A stretch of DNA of 64,000 bases from Actinomyces procaprae (GCF_004798665.1 NZ_CP039292.1:992001-1056000), one strand, 5' to 3'. Numbered from the stretch's first letter, positions 17,195-26,410 are shown. Notes: generated from the letters alone by a model not told the origin. Translations and numbers: made by a program.

Positions 17195-18052
17195 ATGAGC
17201 CAGAGTCAGTTCTCCATGCAGGCCGCGCCGCTCGGCATGGTGCGGGGAGGCATCCCGCGCGGCGATGAGGTCGCCTCATTCACGACCTACGCGGAGGCGC
17301 AGCATGCGGTCGACTCCTTGTCCGACAGCGGCTTCCCGGTCCAGTACCTGGCGATCATCGGCACCGACCTGCGCCAGGTCGAGCGCATCACCGGCCGCAT
17401 GAGCTGGGGCCGCGCGGTTGCCAACGGTGCCATGTCCGGGCTGTGGATCGGACTGTTCTTCGGCGCGATGATGCTGCTGCTCGGCCCCAACTCAGGGACG
17501 GGCACGGTGCTGATCGCCGCGGTCTTCATGGGTGTCATCTGGGGGATGATCTTCCAGGTGATCTCCTATGCCGTCACTCGCGGCAAGCGTGACTTCACCT
17601 CAATCAGCCAGGTGGTGGCTTCGCGCTACTCGATCATCGCCTCACAGATGGCGGCGGAGGCGGCGCATGCGCTCGCTGATATTCCCGGCAACCTGACCCG
17701 TGGCGGCGAGGCGGCGCGCCGGGCCGAGGAGCGCCGTGCGGCCCGGCAGCAGGCCCGGGGCCAGGGACCCAGCACCTTCGGATCCCGGCCGGATGAGCAG
17801 CCCCGCTTCGGCGTGCGCCTGCCCGAGGGCGTCGACCCGCAGGCGTACACGCGGGGGCATTCCGAGGCCGGCGCCACGTCGTCGGGCCCGGGCGCGCCGG
17901 TGCCCGCGGCGGGTGAGGGAACGCAGCCGACGGGGGCGCCGAGCACCGATTCCGGTCAGTCCGAAGCGCAGACAGACGGCCGGGTAACGGGACACAATGA
18001 AACCGATGATGACCCGTACCTCCGGCGCCCGGACGATGCCCCACGCGCGTAG
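17195..18052 (+). CDS. general stress protein (YflT / 17M-like domain)
   Basis: 285-residue protein. The N-terminal 90 residues form a YflT-type general-stress domain (FTTYAEAQHAVDSLSDSGFP and YLAIIGTDLRQVERITGR), followed by two membrane helices around residues 88-135 (GLWIGLFFGAMMLLL and VLIAAVFMGVIWGMI). The remaining half is charged and low in complexity (Arg/Glu, then Pro/Gly/Thr rich) and probably cytoplasmic and disordered. The ATG is set by the conserved domain; the preceding hexamer (GACGAT, 6 nt away) is a poor -10. The function is unknown; homologues respond to stress in Bacillus. Confidence 0.8.
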   Translation: MSQSQFSMQAAPLGMVRGGIPRGDEVASFTTYAEAQHAVDSLSDSGFPVQYLAIIGTDLRQVERITGRMSWGRAVANGAMSGLWIGLFFGAMMLLLGPNSGTGTVLIAAVFMGVIWGMIFQVISYAVTRGKRDFTSISQVVASRYSIIASQMAAEAAHALADIPGNLTRGGEAARRAEERRAARQQARGQGPSTFGSRPDEQPRFGVRLPEGVDPQAYTRGHSEAGATSSGPGAPVPAAGEGTQPTGAPSTDSGQSEAQTDGRVTGHNETDDDPYLRRPDDAPRA

Positions 18053-18085
18053 CGTCCCTCCGCGCGCGCCCGCCCCCTGGCTCCC

Positions 18086-18997
18086 ATGCGCCCCGTCGTG
18101 CACGCACCCGTGAGCCCGGTAGGCGCTGCGGCGGCTTCGATCCAGGTGGGCCTGTCCACCTCCTCGGTGTACCCGGGTGAGGTGGAGGACACCTTCGCCC
18201 TGGCCGCCCAGCTGGGCTATGACGGCGTCGAGGTCATGGTGTGGGCGGAGCGGGCGACGCAGGACGCCGAGGCGCTGTCGGCCCTGGTACGGCGCTACGG
18301 GGTGCCGGTGCTGGCGGTCCACGCGCCGACGCTGCTGCTGACCCGCGCGGTATTCGGCGCCGACCCATGGGGGAAGGTCGACCGCTCCATCGAGCTGGCG
18401 CGTGCACTGGGGGCGTCCAATGTGGTGCTGCACCCGCCGTTCTTCTGGCAGACGCGTTACGCCCGCTCCTTCGTGGCCGGAGTGGCGCAGCGAGAGTCCG
18501 CCGCCGGCGTGCACCTGTGCGTCGAGAACATGTTCACCTGGCGTCCCCGCAATGCCCACTCCACCAGGGACTTCCAGGCGTACTTCCCGACCTGGGACCC
18601 GGTTGGCCAGGGGTATCGGTCGGTGACGCTCGACATCTCCCATGCGGCCACCTCCGGGTCTGATGCGCTGGCCATGGCGCGCGCCCTGGGGCCGACCCTG
18701 CGGCACGTGCACCTGACCGACGGCGTGCCCGGATTCCGCGACGACCACCTCCTGCCCGGGCAGGGCGATCAGGACTGCGCCGGGGTGCTGCGCCATCTGG
18801 TGCACACCGGTTTCGGTGCGGCCGGGGGACAGGTCGTCGTCGAGGTCAATACCCGCACCATGAGCGCCGACCAGAGGCGTGAGGGCCTGGCGAGCGCGCT
18901 CGCATTCGCCCGCGAGCACCTGGAGGGGGAGGGGGATACCGCCGCCGTGCGTGTTCCCGCCCCGACGCGGCGCCGTTACCGCGACGCCCGCGGCTAG
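18086..18997 (+). CDS. TIM-barrel sugar phosphate isomerase/epimerase family protein
   Basis: 303-residue protein of the AP endonuclease 2 / xylose isomerase-like TIM-barrel family. Landmarks are GLSTSSVYPG at strand 1, LGYDGVEVMVW, VLAVHAPTLLL, NVVLHPPFFW, CVENMF, TLDISHAA and RHVHLTDG, which place the metal-binding His, Glu and Asp residues at the barrel mouth. The substrate is unknown; relatives isomerise sugars or inositols, or act on DNA. It starts 33 bp after the stress-protein gene on the same strand, so the two may be co-transcribed. No Shine-Dalgarno is obvious at ATG 18086, and GTG codons shortly after it are possible alternatives. Confidence 0.8.
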   Translation: MRPVVHAPVSPVGAAAASIQVGLSTSSVYPGEVEDTFALAAQLGYDGVEVMVWAERATQDAEALSALVRRYGVPVLAVHAPTLLLTRAVFGADPWGKVDRSIELARALGASNVVLHPPFFWQTRYARSFVAGVAQRESAAGVHLCVENMFTWRPRNAHSTRDFQAYFPTWDPVGQGYRSVTLDISHAATSGSDALAMARALGPTLRHVHLTDGVPGFRDDHLLPGQGDQDCAGVLRHLVHTGFGAAGGQVVVEVNTRTMSADQRREGLASALAFAREHLEGEGDTAAVRVPAPTRRRYRDARG

Positions 18998-19006
18998 AAC
19001 GCGGAG

Positions 19007-19930
19007 TCAGGCGCAGGGGGCGTGCTCGTGGGCGCGGTGTCCGGCCGGTTCGAGCTGGAAGGTCGCATGCTCGATATGCACCGGGAAGTGCTCGGCCACG
19101 CAGGCCTGCAGCGCGTCCAGGACCTCGCCCGTGCGTCCCTGCGCCAGGCAGGCGTCGGAGACGACCACGTGCGCGGTGAGCACCGGCAGTCCTGAGGCGA
19201 CGGTCCAGGCGTGCAGGTCATGCACCTGCTCGACGCCGTCGACCGCCAGCAGGTGGAGGCGCACCTCAGCCAGGTCGAGTGCCTCTGGGGTGCGCTCCAT
19301 GAGCACACCGACGGCTGTGCGCAGCAGCGAGAAGGCCCGCGGCACGATCAGGGCGACAATCACCAGGGAGGCAACTGCATCGGCGCGCGCCCAGCCGGTC
19401 AGTGCCACCACGGCCGCCGCCACGATCACGCCCACGCTGCCCAGGGCGTCGTTGGCGACTTCCAGGAAGGCCGCCCGCATGTTGAGATTGCCGTTGCGGC
19501 CGCCGGAAAGGAGCAGCAGCCCCACCATATTGGCGGCGAGGCCGATCACGCCCATGACCAGCATGCCGTGTGCCTCCACCTCGGCGCCGCCCACGAGCGT
19601 GATCACCGCCCGCACGCCGACGACGACTCCGACGGTCCCCAGCAGCGCCGCCTGGAGCGCGGCGCCCAGGATCTCGGCGCGCCGCAGGCCCCAGGTGGAG
19701 CGGTCGGTGACGGGACGGGTGGACAGGTGTGCGGCCACCAGCGCCATGACCAGGCCGACGACGTCGGTGAGCATGTGCCCGGCGTCGGCGAGCAGGGCCA
19801 GCGAGCCGGTCAGCACTGCGGACACGACTTCGGCCACCAGCACGCCCGCCGTCAGCCCCAGGACGGCGGCGAGCCGACCCCGGGAGGCACCCGGGGCAGG
19901 GGTGTGCGAATGCTGATGAATCGGCGGCAC
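19007..19930 (-). CDS. cation diffusion facilitator (CzcD-type) transporter
   Basis: 307-residue CDF antiporter that exports Zn, Co or similar cations in exchange for protons. Six membrane helices span about residues 20-210. The metal-site helix II carries HxxxD (ALLADAGHMLTDVVGL) and helix V carries VANDALGSVGV, the Asn/Asp variant seen in CzcD-like proteins. A His-rich N-terminus (HQHSH), a cytoplasmic C-terminal domain with VHDLHAWTV and a final HRAHEHAP are typical. I chose the GTG at 19930, which is 7 nt after a TATCAT -10 box; an in-frame start 51 nt earlier is possible but lies upstream of that box. Confidence 0.88.
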   Translation of the reverse strand: MPPIHQHSHTPAPGASRGRLAAVLGLTAGVLVAEVVSAVLTGSLALLADAGHMLTDVVGLVMALVAAHLSTRPVTDRSTWGLRRAEILGAALQAALLGTVGVVVGVRAVITLVGGAEVEAHGMLVMGVIGLAANMVGLLLLSGGRNGNLNMRAAFLEVANDALGSVGVIVAAAVVALTGWARADAVASLVIVALIVPRAFSLLRTAVGVLMERTPEALDLAEVRLHLLAVDGVEQVHDLHAWTVASGLPVLTAHVVVSDACLAQGRTGEVLDALQACVAEHFPVHIEHATFQLEPAGHRAHEHAPCA

Positions 19931-19937
19931 ACCTCGG

Positions 19938-19943
19938 ATGATA
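19938..19943 (-). promoter_or_regulatory. -10 box, leaderless start of the CDF gene
   Basis: TATCAT on the minus strand ends 7 nt before the GTG codon at 19930. This decides the start in favour of the shorter protein. Confidence 0.5.
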
Positions 19944-20027
19944 GTGATCCGTGCCCGCCCGGGCCCAGGGGCCGTCAGCAAACCCGTGGGCGGCGCCGAG
20001 GGACTGCGCCGCCACGTCAGCCGGGGA

Positions 20028-21680
20028 TCAGGCGATCAGCCCGCTCACCCAGGCCTCCACCTCCGCGACGGTGCGGGGGATCGCCTGCGTCAGGCGCCGC
20101 ACGCTCCCGTCGGGGTCGACGACGACGTCGTCCTCGATGCGCACGCCGATGCCGCGCAGCTCCTCGGGGACCAGCAGGTCATCGGCGCGGAAGTACAGGC
20201 CAGGCTCAATGGTGAAGACCATGCCCGGGCGCAGCACCGCATCCATGCTCATCTCGCGGCGCGCCTGGGCGCAGTCATGCACGTCCAGGCCCAGGTGGTG
20301 GCTGGTGCCGTGCACCATCCAGCGGCGGTGGAACTGGCCGTCCGGCCCCAGGGAGTCGGCGGCGGTGACGCCGTCGGGCAGCATGCCCCACGCCTCCAGG
20401 CGGGCGGCGATCACCTCCATGGCGGCGGTGTGCACGTCCCGGAAGCGGCAGCCGGGGGTGCCCGCGCGGGCGAAGGCGGCGTCGGCGGCGTCCAGGACCG
20501 CCTGGTACACGCGCCGCTGCGGGGCGGTGAAGCGGCCGTCCACCGGGATGGTGCGGGTGACGTCGGCGGTGTACAGGGAGTCGACTTCCACGCCGGCGTC
20601 CACCAGCACCAGTTCGCCGGGGCGCACGGCGCCGTCGTTATTGATCCAGTGCAGGGTGTTGGCATGGTTCCCGGCGGCGGCGATGGTCTCGTAGCCGAGC
20701 CCGTTGCCCTCCTCGCGGGCCTTGGCGCCGAAGGCGCCCTCCAGCACCCGTTCTCCACGCCAGTGCCCGGTGGCGCGCGGAATGGAGCGGATCAGGTCGT
20801 CGAAGCCGGCCCGGGTGGCGTCCACTGCGCGCTGTAGTTGCTCGACCTCCCAGGGGTCCTTGGCCAGGCGCAGCTCGCTGGTGGCCTCCGCCAGGGCGTC
20901 ATCCACCTGCTGGGCGTCCTGCCCGGCGGCCAGGCCGGCCGCGGTGCGCACGCGGTCCACGAGGGCGGTCACGGCCGTGTCCGCCGCGGCTATGACCCGC
21001 AACTGTACGCTGCCCGGGCCGGCGTCCTTGGCGAGTGCGTCCGGCAGGGAGTCGATGTGGGCGCAGCGGATCCCGGTGGCCGCCTCAACTTCCTCGATCG
21101 AGGGGCGCCGCCCCACCCACAGCTCGCCGTAACGGGTATCGGCGTAGAACTCCTCGCTGCTGCGGGAGGCGCGGGGACGGAAGTACAGCACCGCCTCGTG
21201 GGTGGGCGGGGTCGTGGTCTCGCCCGGGGTGTCGGCATCCCCGACGACGGCGGAACCGGCGCTCCTGCCCGCGGCGCTGCTGGCCCGGGCGCCGGTGGTG
21301 CCGGCGGCCAGCGGCTCCAGCACGAGCACGGCGTCGGGCTCGAAGTCGGTGCCGGTGCCGGCCAGGTGGGCGAAGGCCGAGTGCGGGCGGAAGCGGTAGT
21401 CGCAGTCGTTGTTGCGGGTCACCAGGCCCCCGGCGGGTATGACCAGCCGGTCGCCGGGGAACAGGGCACCCAGGGTCTCACGCCGGGCGGCCGCCCAGGG
21501 GGCGGCGGCTGAGCGCTCGGGCAGCGTGTCGGGGCGGGGGCCCCAGCCGGAGCCGATGAAGTCGCGGAAGGCCTGGTTGGTGGGCCGGTGTGAGCGGTTG
21601 TTGCCGCGATCTGCGAGCGTCTGGGGTGCCTCGGCGTCAGCTGTGGAAGTTGCGGGGGAGTCGGATACGGAATCGGTCAT
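20028..21680 (-). CDS. pepP: Xaa-Pro aminopeptidase (M24 family)
   Basis: 550-residue cytoplasmic metallopeptidase that removes N-terminal residues preceding proline. The aminopeptidase P N-terminal domain (GDRLVIPAGGLVTRNNDCDYRFRPHSAFAHLAG) is followed by a pita-bread catalytic domain. Its metal ligands are visible: LVLVDAGVE and LYTADVTRTIPV (two Asp), HGTSHHLGLDVHD (His), FTIEPGLYF and VRIEDDVVV (two Glu). Two low-complexity stretches (N-terminal 45 residues and about 160-190) are insertions. The ATG is chosen at the start of the MTDSVSD reading; a CACTAT hexamer 6 nt before it is a weak -10. It is downstream of the oxidoreductase gene by 97 bp on the same strand. Confidence 0.92.
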   Translation of the reverse strand: MTDSVSDSPATSTADAEAPQTLADRGNNRSHRPTNQAFRDFIGSGWGPRPDTLPERSAAAPWAAARRETLGALFPGDRLVIPAGGLVTRNNDCDYRFRPHSAFAHLAGTGTDFEPDAVLVLEPLAAGTTGARASSAAGRSAGSAVVGDADTPGETTTPPTHEAVLYFRPRASRSSEEFYADTRYGELWVGRRPSIEEVEAATGIRCAHIDSLPDALAKDAGPGSVQLRVIAAADTAVTALVDRVRTAAGLAAGQDAQQVDDALAEATSELRLAKDPWEVEQLQRAVDATRAGFDDLIRSIPRATGHWRGERVLEGAFGAKAREEGNGLGYETIAAAGNHANTLHWINNDGAVRPGELVLVDAGVEVDSLYTADVTRTIPVDGRFTAPQRRVYQAVLDAADAAFARAGTPGCRFRDVHTAAMEVIAARLEAWGMLPDGVTAADSLGPDGQFHRRWMVHGTSHHLGLDVHDCAQARREMSMDAVLRPGMVFTIEPGLYFRADDLLVPEELRGIGVRIEDDVVVDPDGSVRRLTQAIPRTVAEVEAWVSGLIA

Positions 21681-21777
21681 GGCCCCATAGTGGCACGCTC
21701 GCCGAGCGGGAGGCGGCCCGGCCGGCGGCCCCCGGCCCGGGGCGCGGGGTGGGGCGGTCGAGGCGACGGTGGTGGCG

Positions 21778-22911
21778 TCAGTCGGGGTCGCCCGGGAACC
21801 GCACTCCCACCTGTCGGCGGGCCTCATAGAGCACCTCGACGGCGGCCACCGAGTTGGCCAGCGGGTGCAGCTCCGACTCGCGTGCCCCGGAGCGCACCAG
21901 GCGGCAGAAGGCCTCCAGCTCGTAGGCGAGTACCGGCCCGCTGCGCTGAACCGACAGGTCCTGGACGGCGTCGGCGCCGGCCGCCGCCTTGACCCGGTCC
22001 GTGCCGGCCGTGCTGCCGGCGCCGGCTGTGCCCACCGCGGGGCCGCGTAGGGCGATTTGCTGGGGCCACTGGCAGTCGTCCAGGGTCAGCACCGCGTGGT
22101 CGCCGGCGATCGCGGAGCCGGTGCCGGCGGGGGAGGTCTTGGAGTGCAGGCACACCACCTCGAAGCCTGCGGGCTGGACCTGGCGGGCGGTGCTGGTGCC
22201 GGCGTAGTCGAGCACGACCGTGCCCAGGGCGTCCGCGCCCGAGTCCAGCAGCACCCCGGCGGCAGTCACCCGCGTGGGCGCCCCGAACAGGTGGATCGCG
22301 AGGCTGACCGGGTACACGCCCAGGTCCATGAGGGAACCGCCCGCCATGGCCGGGTTGAACGCGGGCGGCAAAGACCCGTCACGGTAGGCGTCCATGCGGG
22401 AGGAGTACTGCTCCTTGACCAGCAGCGCGCGCCGGATCGGACCCAGCCGCCGCAGGTTGTCGCGCAGCACCGCCGTGCCCGGCTCGAAGGCGGGCAGCCA
22501 CCCCTCCATGAGCAGCCGATCATTGCGCCGGGCGGCCGCCACCATTGCCCGCGCCTGGTCGGGGGTGGGGGCGAAGGGCTTCTCCACGAGCACGTGCCGG
22601 CCGGCCTCCAGGGCGGCGAGCGTGTGCTCGGGATGCAGCAGGTTGGGGGAGCCGACGTAGACGACGTCCACCAGCGGGGCGCCGTCGGCGTCCTTGGCGG
22701 CGAGCATCTCCTCCACCGACGCGAAGGCGGCGGGGATGGCGTGCTCGGCGGCGAAGGCGGCCGCACGCTCCGGGTGCGCGGAGGTGACGGCGACGATGCG
22801 GGCGTCGGCCACGGCGTCGGCGGCCTCAACGAACCAGCGGGCGATGAAGCCGGCGCCGATGATGCCGAAGCGGATCGGTGTGAGGGGGCCGGACGGCGTG
22901 CGTGCGCTCAT
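21778..22911 (-). CDS. Gfo/Idh/MocA family oxidoreductase
   Basis: 377-residue NAD(P)-dependent dehydrogenase. The Rossmann motif FGIIGAGFIARWF opens the protein. The family signature VLVEKPFAPT, with the catalytic lysine, follows near residue 105-115, and GGSLMDLGVYPVSL in the C-terminal domain carries the conserved Asp/Tyr region. A Gly/Thr/Ala-rich insertion near residues 300-320 looks unstructured. It probably oxidises a sugar or cyclitol; the substrate is not deducible. The ATG is 6 nt after a TAGCCT -10 box. Upstream lies a copy of a dispersed repeat (22942-22970). Confidence 0.87.
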   Translation of the reverse strand: MSARTPSGPLTPIRFGIIGAGFIARWFVEAADAVADARIVAVTSAHPERAAAFAAEHAIPAAFASVEEMLAAKDADGAPLVDVVYVGSPNLLHPEHTLAALEAGRHVLVEKPFAPTPDQARAMVAAARRNDRLLMEGWLPAFEPGTAVLRDNLRRLGPIRRALLVKEQYSSRMDAYRDGSLPPAFNPAMAGGSLMDLGVYPVSLAIHLFGAPTRVTAAGVLLDSGADALGTVVLDYAGTSTARQVQPAGFEVVCLHSKTSPAGTGSAIAGDHAVLTLDDCQWPQQIALRGPAVGTAGAGSTAGTDRVKAAAGADAVQDLSVQRSGPVLAYELEAFCRLVRSGARESELHPLANSVAAVEVLYEARRQVGVRFPGDPD

Positions 22912-22917
22912 ACCACC

Positions 22918-22923
22918 AGGCTA
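22918..22923 (-). promoter_or_regulatory. -10 box, leaderless start of the oxidoreductase gene
   Basis: TAGCCT on the minus strand ends 6 nt before the ATG at 22911. Confidence 0.55.
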
Positions 22924-22941
22924 ACAAGTAAGCGCCGTCAC

Positions 22942-22970
22942 ATTAAGGGGCGCTTCCGGTACGCGGGCGC
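22942..22970 (+). repeat. dispersed TTAAGGGGCGCTTCCGG repeat, copy A
   Basis: The word TTAAGGGGCGCTTCCGG (22943-22959) followed by a G/C-rich tail is shared, with few changes, with 30992-31020, 31147-31175 and (inverted) 31935-31963. It lies between the divergent oxidoreductase and PHP genes. Confidence 0.7.
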
Positions 22971-23046
22971 GCAGGCCGGGTACTTGGTGCCTGCCGAGGG
23001 CTGCCAACCGGGTTCGGCGGCCGCGGGGGTGCGGCCGGCGCATCCG

Positions 23047-23052
23047 TACACT
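23047..23052 (+). promoter_or_regulatory. -10 box, leaderless start of the PHP gene
   Basis: TACACT ends 6 nt before the GTG start at 23059. No Shine-Dalgarno is present. Confidence 0.55.
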
Positions 23053-23058
23053 TGCCGG

Positions 23059-23904
23059 GTGCGCATCGACCCCCACACCCACTCCGCCTACTCGGATGGC
23101 ACGGACAGCCCCGCCGAGCTGATGGCGCAGGCGGCCCGGGCCGGGCTCGACGTCGTCGGCCTGACCGATCACGACACCACTGACGGCTGGGCGGAGGCGG
23201 CCGCCGCGGTGCCGGAGGCGGGAGTGAGCCTGCTGCGCGGTGCAGAGATCTCCTGTTCCGCGGACGGCGTCGCCCTGCACCTGCTGGCCTACCTGTTCGA
23301 CCCGGAATACGCCCCGCTGGCGCAGGCACTGGCCCACGCCCGCCACTCGCGGGCAAACCGCACCCGGCTCATGGTCGAGCGCCTGGCGGCCGACTACCCC
23401 ATCAGCTGGGAGGACGTGCTCACCCAGGCCGCAGATGCCACCACGATCGGCCGCCCGCATATCGCGGACGCGCTCGTGGCAGCGGGGGCCTTTCCCGATC
23501 GCTCCGCCGCCTTCGCCGGTCCGCTGGCCACCTCCAGCCCCTACTACGTCCACTACTGGGCCCTGGACCCGGTGGAGGCCTGCCGACTCGTGCGCGCGGC
23601 CGGGGGGGTGCCGGTGGCCGCTCACCCGCGTGCCGCGAGCCGACAGCGGCGCCTGGTGCCCGATAAGACCTTCGCCCGGATGGCCGAGGCCGGCCTGGCG
23701 GCGCTCGAGGTCGACCATCGTGATCACACCCCCGCTCAGCGGGAGCAGGCCCGCGCCCTGGCTCAGGAACTCGGTCTCGGCGCATCCGGGGCCTCCGACT
23801 ACCACGGCGCCGGCAAGCCCAACCGGCTGGGCGAGAACCTGATGGCGCCGACGCTACTCGAGCGGATCGTCGCCGAGGGCGCGCTCCCGCTGGTCGTGCC
23901 CTGA
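23059..23904 (+). CDS. PHP domain phosphoesterase
   Basis: 281-residue polymerase-and-histidinol-phosphatase (PHP) family metallo-phosphoesterase. Metal ligands are visible in order: DPHTHSAYSDG at the N-terminus, GLTDHDTTDGW, LLRGAEIS, AAHPRAA, and the C-terminal GASDYHG. Homologues include nucleoside 3',5'-bisphosphate phosphatases (TrpH/YciV-like) and RNase AM, so a small-RNA or nucleotide phosphatase role is plausible but not proven. The GTG start follows a -10 box and begins directly with the first metal motif (VRIDPHTH), so no residues are missing. MarC follows 108 bp downstream on the same strand. Confidence 0.9.
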   Translation: MRIDPHTHSAYSDGTDSPAELMAQAARAGLDVVGLTDHDTTDGWAEAAAAVPEAGVSLLRGAEISCSADGVALHLLAYLFDPEYAPLAQALAHARHSRANRTRLMVERLAADYPISWEDVLTQAADATTIGRPHIADALVAAGAFPDRSAAFAGPLATSSPYYVHYWALDPVEACRLVRAAGGVPVAAHPRAASRQRRLVPDKTFARMAEAGLAALEVDHRDHTPAQREQARALAQELGLGASGASDYHGAGKPNRLGENLMAPTLLERIVAEGALPLVVP

Positions 23905-24011
23905 CCGGCCCTCCCGAGCACCGCCCGGTCCATGCAAGCTCAGCAGGAGGGGCCTGCCGCGAACCCGGACGCAACAGAACCGACCACCAAGCCCACAACC
24001 ATCCTCAGTCC

Positions 24012-24647
24012 ATGCTCGCCAACGTCTTCGACCTCACGCTCTTCGCCACCGCGCTCACCACGATCCTGGTGATCCAGGATCCGCTGGGCGCCATCCCCAT
24101 CTTCCTGTCACTGACCAGCCGGCAGACCGACGCCGAACGCACCCGTTCCGCCCGGCAGGCCACCCTGGTGTCCTTCGCGGTGATCCTCGCCTTCGCGATC
24201 TTCGGCCGCTACATCCTCCGCTTCCTGGGCATCACCGTGCCGGCGCTGCAGATCTCCGGCGGGCTGCTGCTCCTGCTGGTGGCGCTTGAACTGCTCACCG
24301 ACAAGGCGGACGAGCATCCGGACCCGGATGCGGTGGCCACCAACGCCGCCCTCGTCCCCCTGGGCACGCCGCTGCTGGCCGGACCGGGGGCGATTGTCGC
24401 CACCATGGTGGCGGTGGACTCGGCGTCGGGACCCGTGATCGGCTGGGTGAGCGTGACCGCCGCGATCGTGGTGACACATCTGGTCATCTGGGTGGCCCTG
24501 CGGTTCTCCGTCGGCCTGCACCGGCTGCTGGGGGAGTCGGCGATTCAGGTGCTGACCCGCATTTTCGGGCTGCTGCTGGCAGCCATCGCGGTGCAGATGA
24601 TCGCCGACGGCGTGCTCGCCTACGTGGACACGGTCATGGGCGCCTGA
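24012..24647 (+). CDS. MarC family integral membrane protein
   Basis: 211-residue inner-membrane protein of the MarC/UPF0056 family with six predicted helices. The family motifs are IQDPLGAIPIFLSLT (first helix), LLLLVALELL, and VPLGTPLLAGPGAI in the middle, whose small-residue PLGTPLLAGPGAI stretch is diagnostic. The function is unresolved; an early link to multiple antibiotic resistance was not upheld for E. coli MarC. It is followed by a strong hairpin shared with the convergent helicase gene. Confidence 0.92.
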   Translation: MLANVFDLTLFATALTTILVIQDPLGAIPIFLSLTSRQTDAERTRSARQATLVSFAVILAFAIFGRYILRFLGITVPALQISGGLLLLLVALELLTDKADEHPDPDAVATNAALVPLGTPLLAGPGAIVATMVAVDSASGPVIGWVSVTAAIVVTHLVIWVALRFSVGLHRLLGESAIQVLTRIFGLLLAAIAVQMIADGVLAYVDTVMGA

Positions 24648-24699
24648 ACACCGCCGTGTCCTGCGCTGGCGCTAAGCGCCCGACGCGGGGAGGAAGGAG

Positions 24700-24732
24700 C
24701 GGCCGCCCGGACGGATGTGGTCCGGGCGGCCG
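24700..24732. terminator. bidirectional hairpin terminator, marC / DEAD helicase
   Basis: A perfect 12-bp stem (24700-24711 and 24721-24732) with a 9-nt loop lies between the two convergent genes. Stem arms read CGGCCGCCCGGA and TCCGGGCGGCCG. No U-tract follows on either side. Confidence 0.8.
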
Positions 24733-24751
24733 TATGCTCAGGAGCCGGGTG

Positions 24752-26410
24752 TCAGGAGTCGGCGCGGCCCCCGTGGGTGCGGCGGCGGTTGCGCTTGCGG
24801 CGCGGCTTGTCGCCCGCAGTGGAATTGGAGCGCCGTGAGCCGGCCGCGTCGGCGCCCGATGCGCGCCCGGAGACGGTGCGCCGTCCCCTTCCGCGGCCGC
24901 GGCCACGCCCGCGGCCGTTCCGGTCGTCGCCCGAGCGCCCGCGGCGGCCGGTTTCACCGAGGTCCTCGATCTGCTCGGCATCGAGGCCCTCCAGCACCCG
25001 CTTGCTGCGGGGCAGCTTGCCGGTGACCTCCCGGGGGATGCTCAGGTCCGTATACAGGTGGTCGGAGGTGTGGTAGGTCTCGACGGGCTCCTCGATCGGC
25101 AGGCCCAGGGCCTTGGAGATCAGGCGCCAGCGGGCGACGTCGTCCCAGTCGACGAACGTGATCGCGGTCCCGGAGCCGCCCGCGCGGCCGGTACGGCCGA
25201 TGCGGTGGACGTAGATCTTCTCGTCCTCCGGACACTGGTAGTTGACTACGTGCGTGACGTCGTCGACGTCGATGCCGCGCGCCGCCACGTCGGTGGCCAC
25301 CAGCACGTCCACCTTGCCCTTGCGGAAGGCGCGCAGCGCCTGCTCGCGGGCACCCTGCCCCAGGTCGCCGTGCAGGGCCGCGGTGGCGAAGCCACGGGAG
25401 GCCAGGTCCTCGGCCACGCGGGCGGCCGTGCGCTTGGTGCGGGCGAAGATGATGGTGCGGCCACGGCCCTCGGCCTGCAGGATGCGGGACAGCACCTCGA
25501 CCTTGTTCAACGCGTGGGTGCGGTAGACGACCTGCTGGACGGACTTGACCGTCATGGAGTCGTCGCCCGGGTCCTGGGCGCGAATGTGGGTCGGCTTGGT
25601 CATGTAGCGGCGGGCCAGGGCGACTACGGCGCCGGGCATGGTGGCGCTGAACAGCATGGTGTGGCGGTCGGAGCGGGTCCGGGAGAGGATCTTCTCAACG
25701 TCCGGCAGGAAGCCCAGGTCGAGCATCTCATCGGCCTCATCCAGCACCACGGTGGTCACGTGGGTCAGGTCCAGGACCCGACGATCCATCAGGTCGATAA
25801 TGCGGCCCGGGGTGCCGACGACGATCTCCGCACCCCGCTCGATCGCCTCGATCTGCGGCTCGTAGGCGCGCCCGCCGTACACCTGGACGATGCGGACCGT
25901 GCGCTTGGCGGCGGCTCCGGCCAGTTCTTCGGCCACCTGCTTGGCCAGCTCGCGGGTGGGCAGGACTACGAGCGCCTGCGGGGAGCCGGAGGCGGGGTCC
26001 TCGTCCCAGCCCTCCTCACCGGGGCCGAGCGTGTCCATGAGCAGCGGGATGCCGAAGCCGAGGGTCTTGCCGGTGCCGGTCTTGGCCTGGCCGATGATGT
26101 CCTGGCCGCGCAGTGCGATGGGCAGGGTCAGTGCCTGGATGGGGAAGGGGTGGGTGATGCCCTTGTCCGCCAGGGCCTGGCAGATCTCCTCCTCGACGCC
26201 GAAGTCGGCGAAGGTGCGCGCGGTCAGGTCGGTGTCGGAGTCGGCGTCGGTGATGTCCGGCTTGGCATCGTCCAGCACCGGGGCGTGCGCCTGCGCGGTG
26301 GAGATGATGCCGGATGCGGAATCGGGCTGCGTAGCGGTCCGGTGCTGCTCCCCGGATGGCTGAGCGGCGGAGGGCACGGATGATTCAGTTGTTTCGATCT
26401 GCTCGGTCAC
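24752..26410 (-). CDS. DEAD-box ATP-dependent RNA helicase
   Basis: 552-residue RNA helicase (RhlE/CsdA-like). All motifs are present: AKTGTGKTLGFGIP (I), PTRELAKQV (Ia), GTPGRIIDL (Ib), VLDEADEMLDLGF (II), SATMP (III), ATDVAARGIDV (V) and HRIGRTGRAG (VI). The N-terminal 70 residues are polar and unstructured, and the C-terminal 80 are Arg/Gly rich (RGRGRGRGR), typical of RNA-binding tails. The start is a GTG at 26410 with no clear Shine-Dalgarno. It is probably involved in ribosome assembly or mRNA turnover. A ferritin-like gene is divergent from it, as I recall for the M. tuberculosis rhlE neighbourhood. Confidence 0.93.
   Translation of the reverse strand: MTEQIETTESSVPSAAQPSGEQHRTATQPDSASGIISTAQAHAPVLDDAKPDITDADSDTDLTARTFADFGVEEEICQALADKGITHPFPIQALTLPIALRGQDIIGQAKTGTGKTLGFGIPLLMDTLGPGEEGWDEDPASGSPQALVVLPTRELAKQVAEELAGAAAKRTVRIVQVYGGRAYEPQIEAIERGAEIVVGTPGRIIDLMDRRVLDLTHVTTVVLDEADEMLDLGFLPDVEKILSRTRSDRHTMLFSATMPGAVVALARRYMTKPTHIRAQDPGDDSMTVKSVQQVVYRTHALNKVEVLSRILQAEGRGRTIIFARTKRTAARVAEDLASRGFATAALHGDLGQGAREQALRAFRKGKVDVLVATDVAARGIDVDDVTHVVNYQCPEDEKIYVHRIGRTGRAGGSGTAITFVDWDDVARWRLISKALGLPIEEPVETYHTSDHLYTDLSIPREVTGKLPRSKRVLEGLDAEQIEDLGETGRRGRSGDDRNGRGRGRGRGRGRRTVSGRASGADAAGSRRSNSTAGDKPRRKRNRRRTHGGRADS

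Noticed and set aside
22057..23058. Open frame extending the PHP gene upstream by about 1 kb
   Set aside because: It runs antisense through the oxidoreductase gene; the metal-site N-terminus and a -10 box set the true start at 23059.
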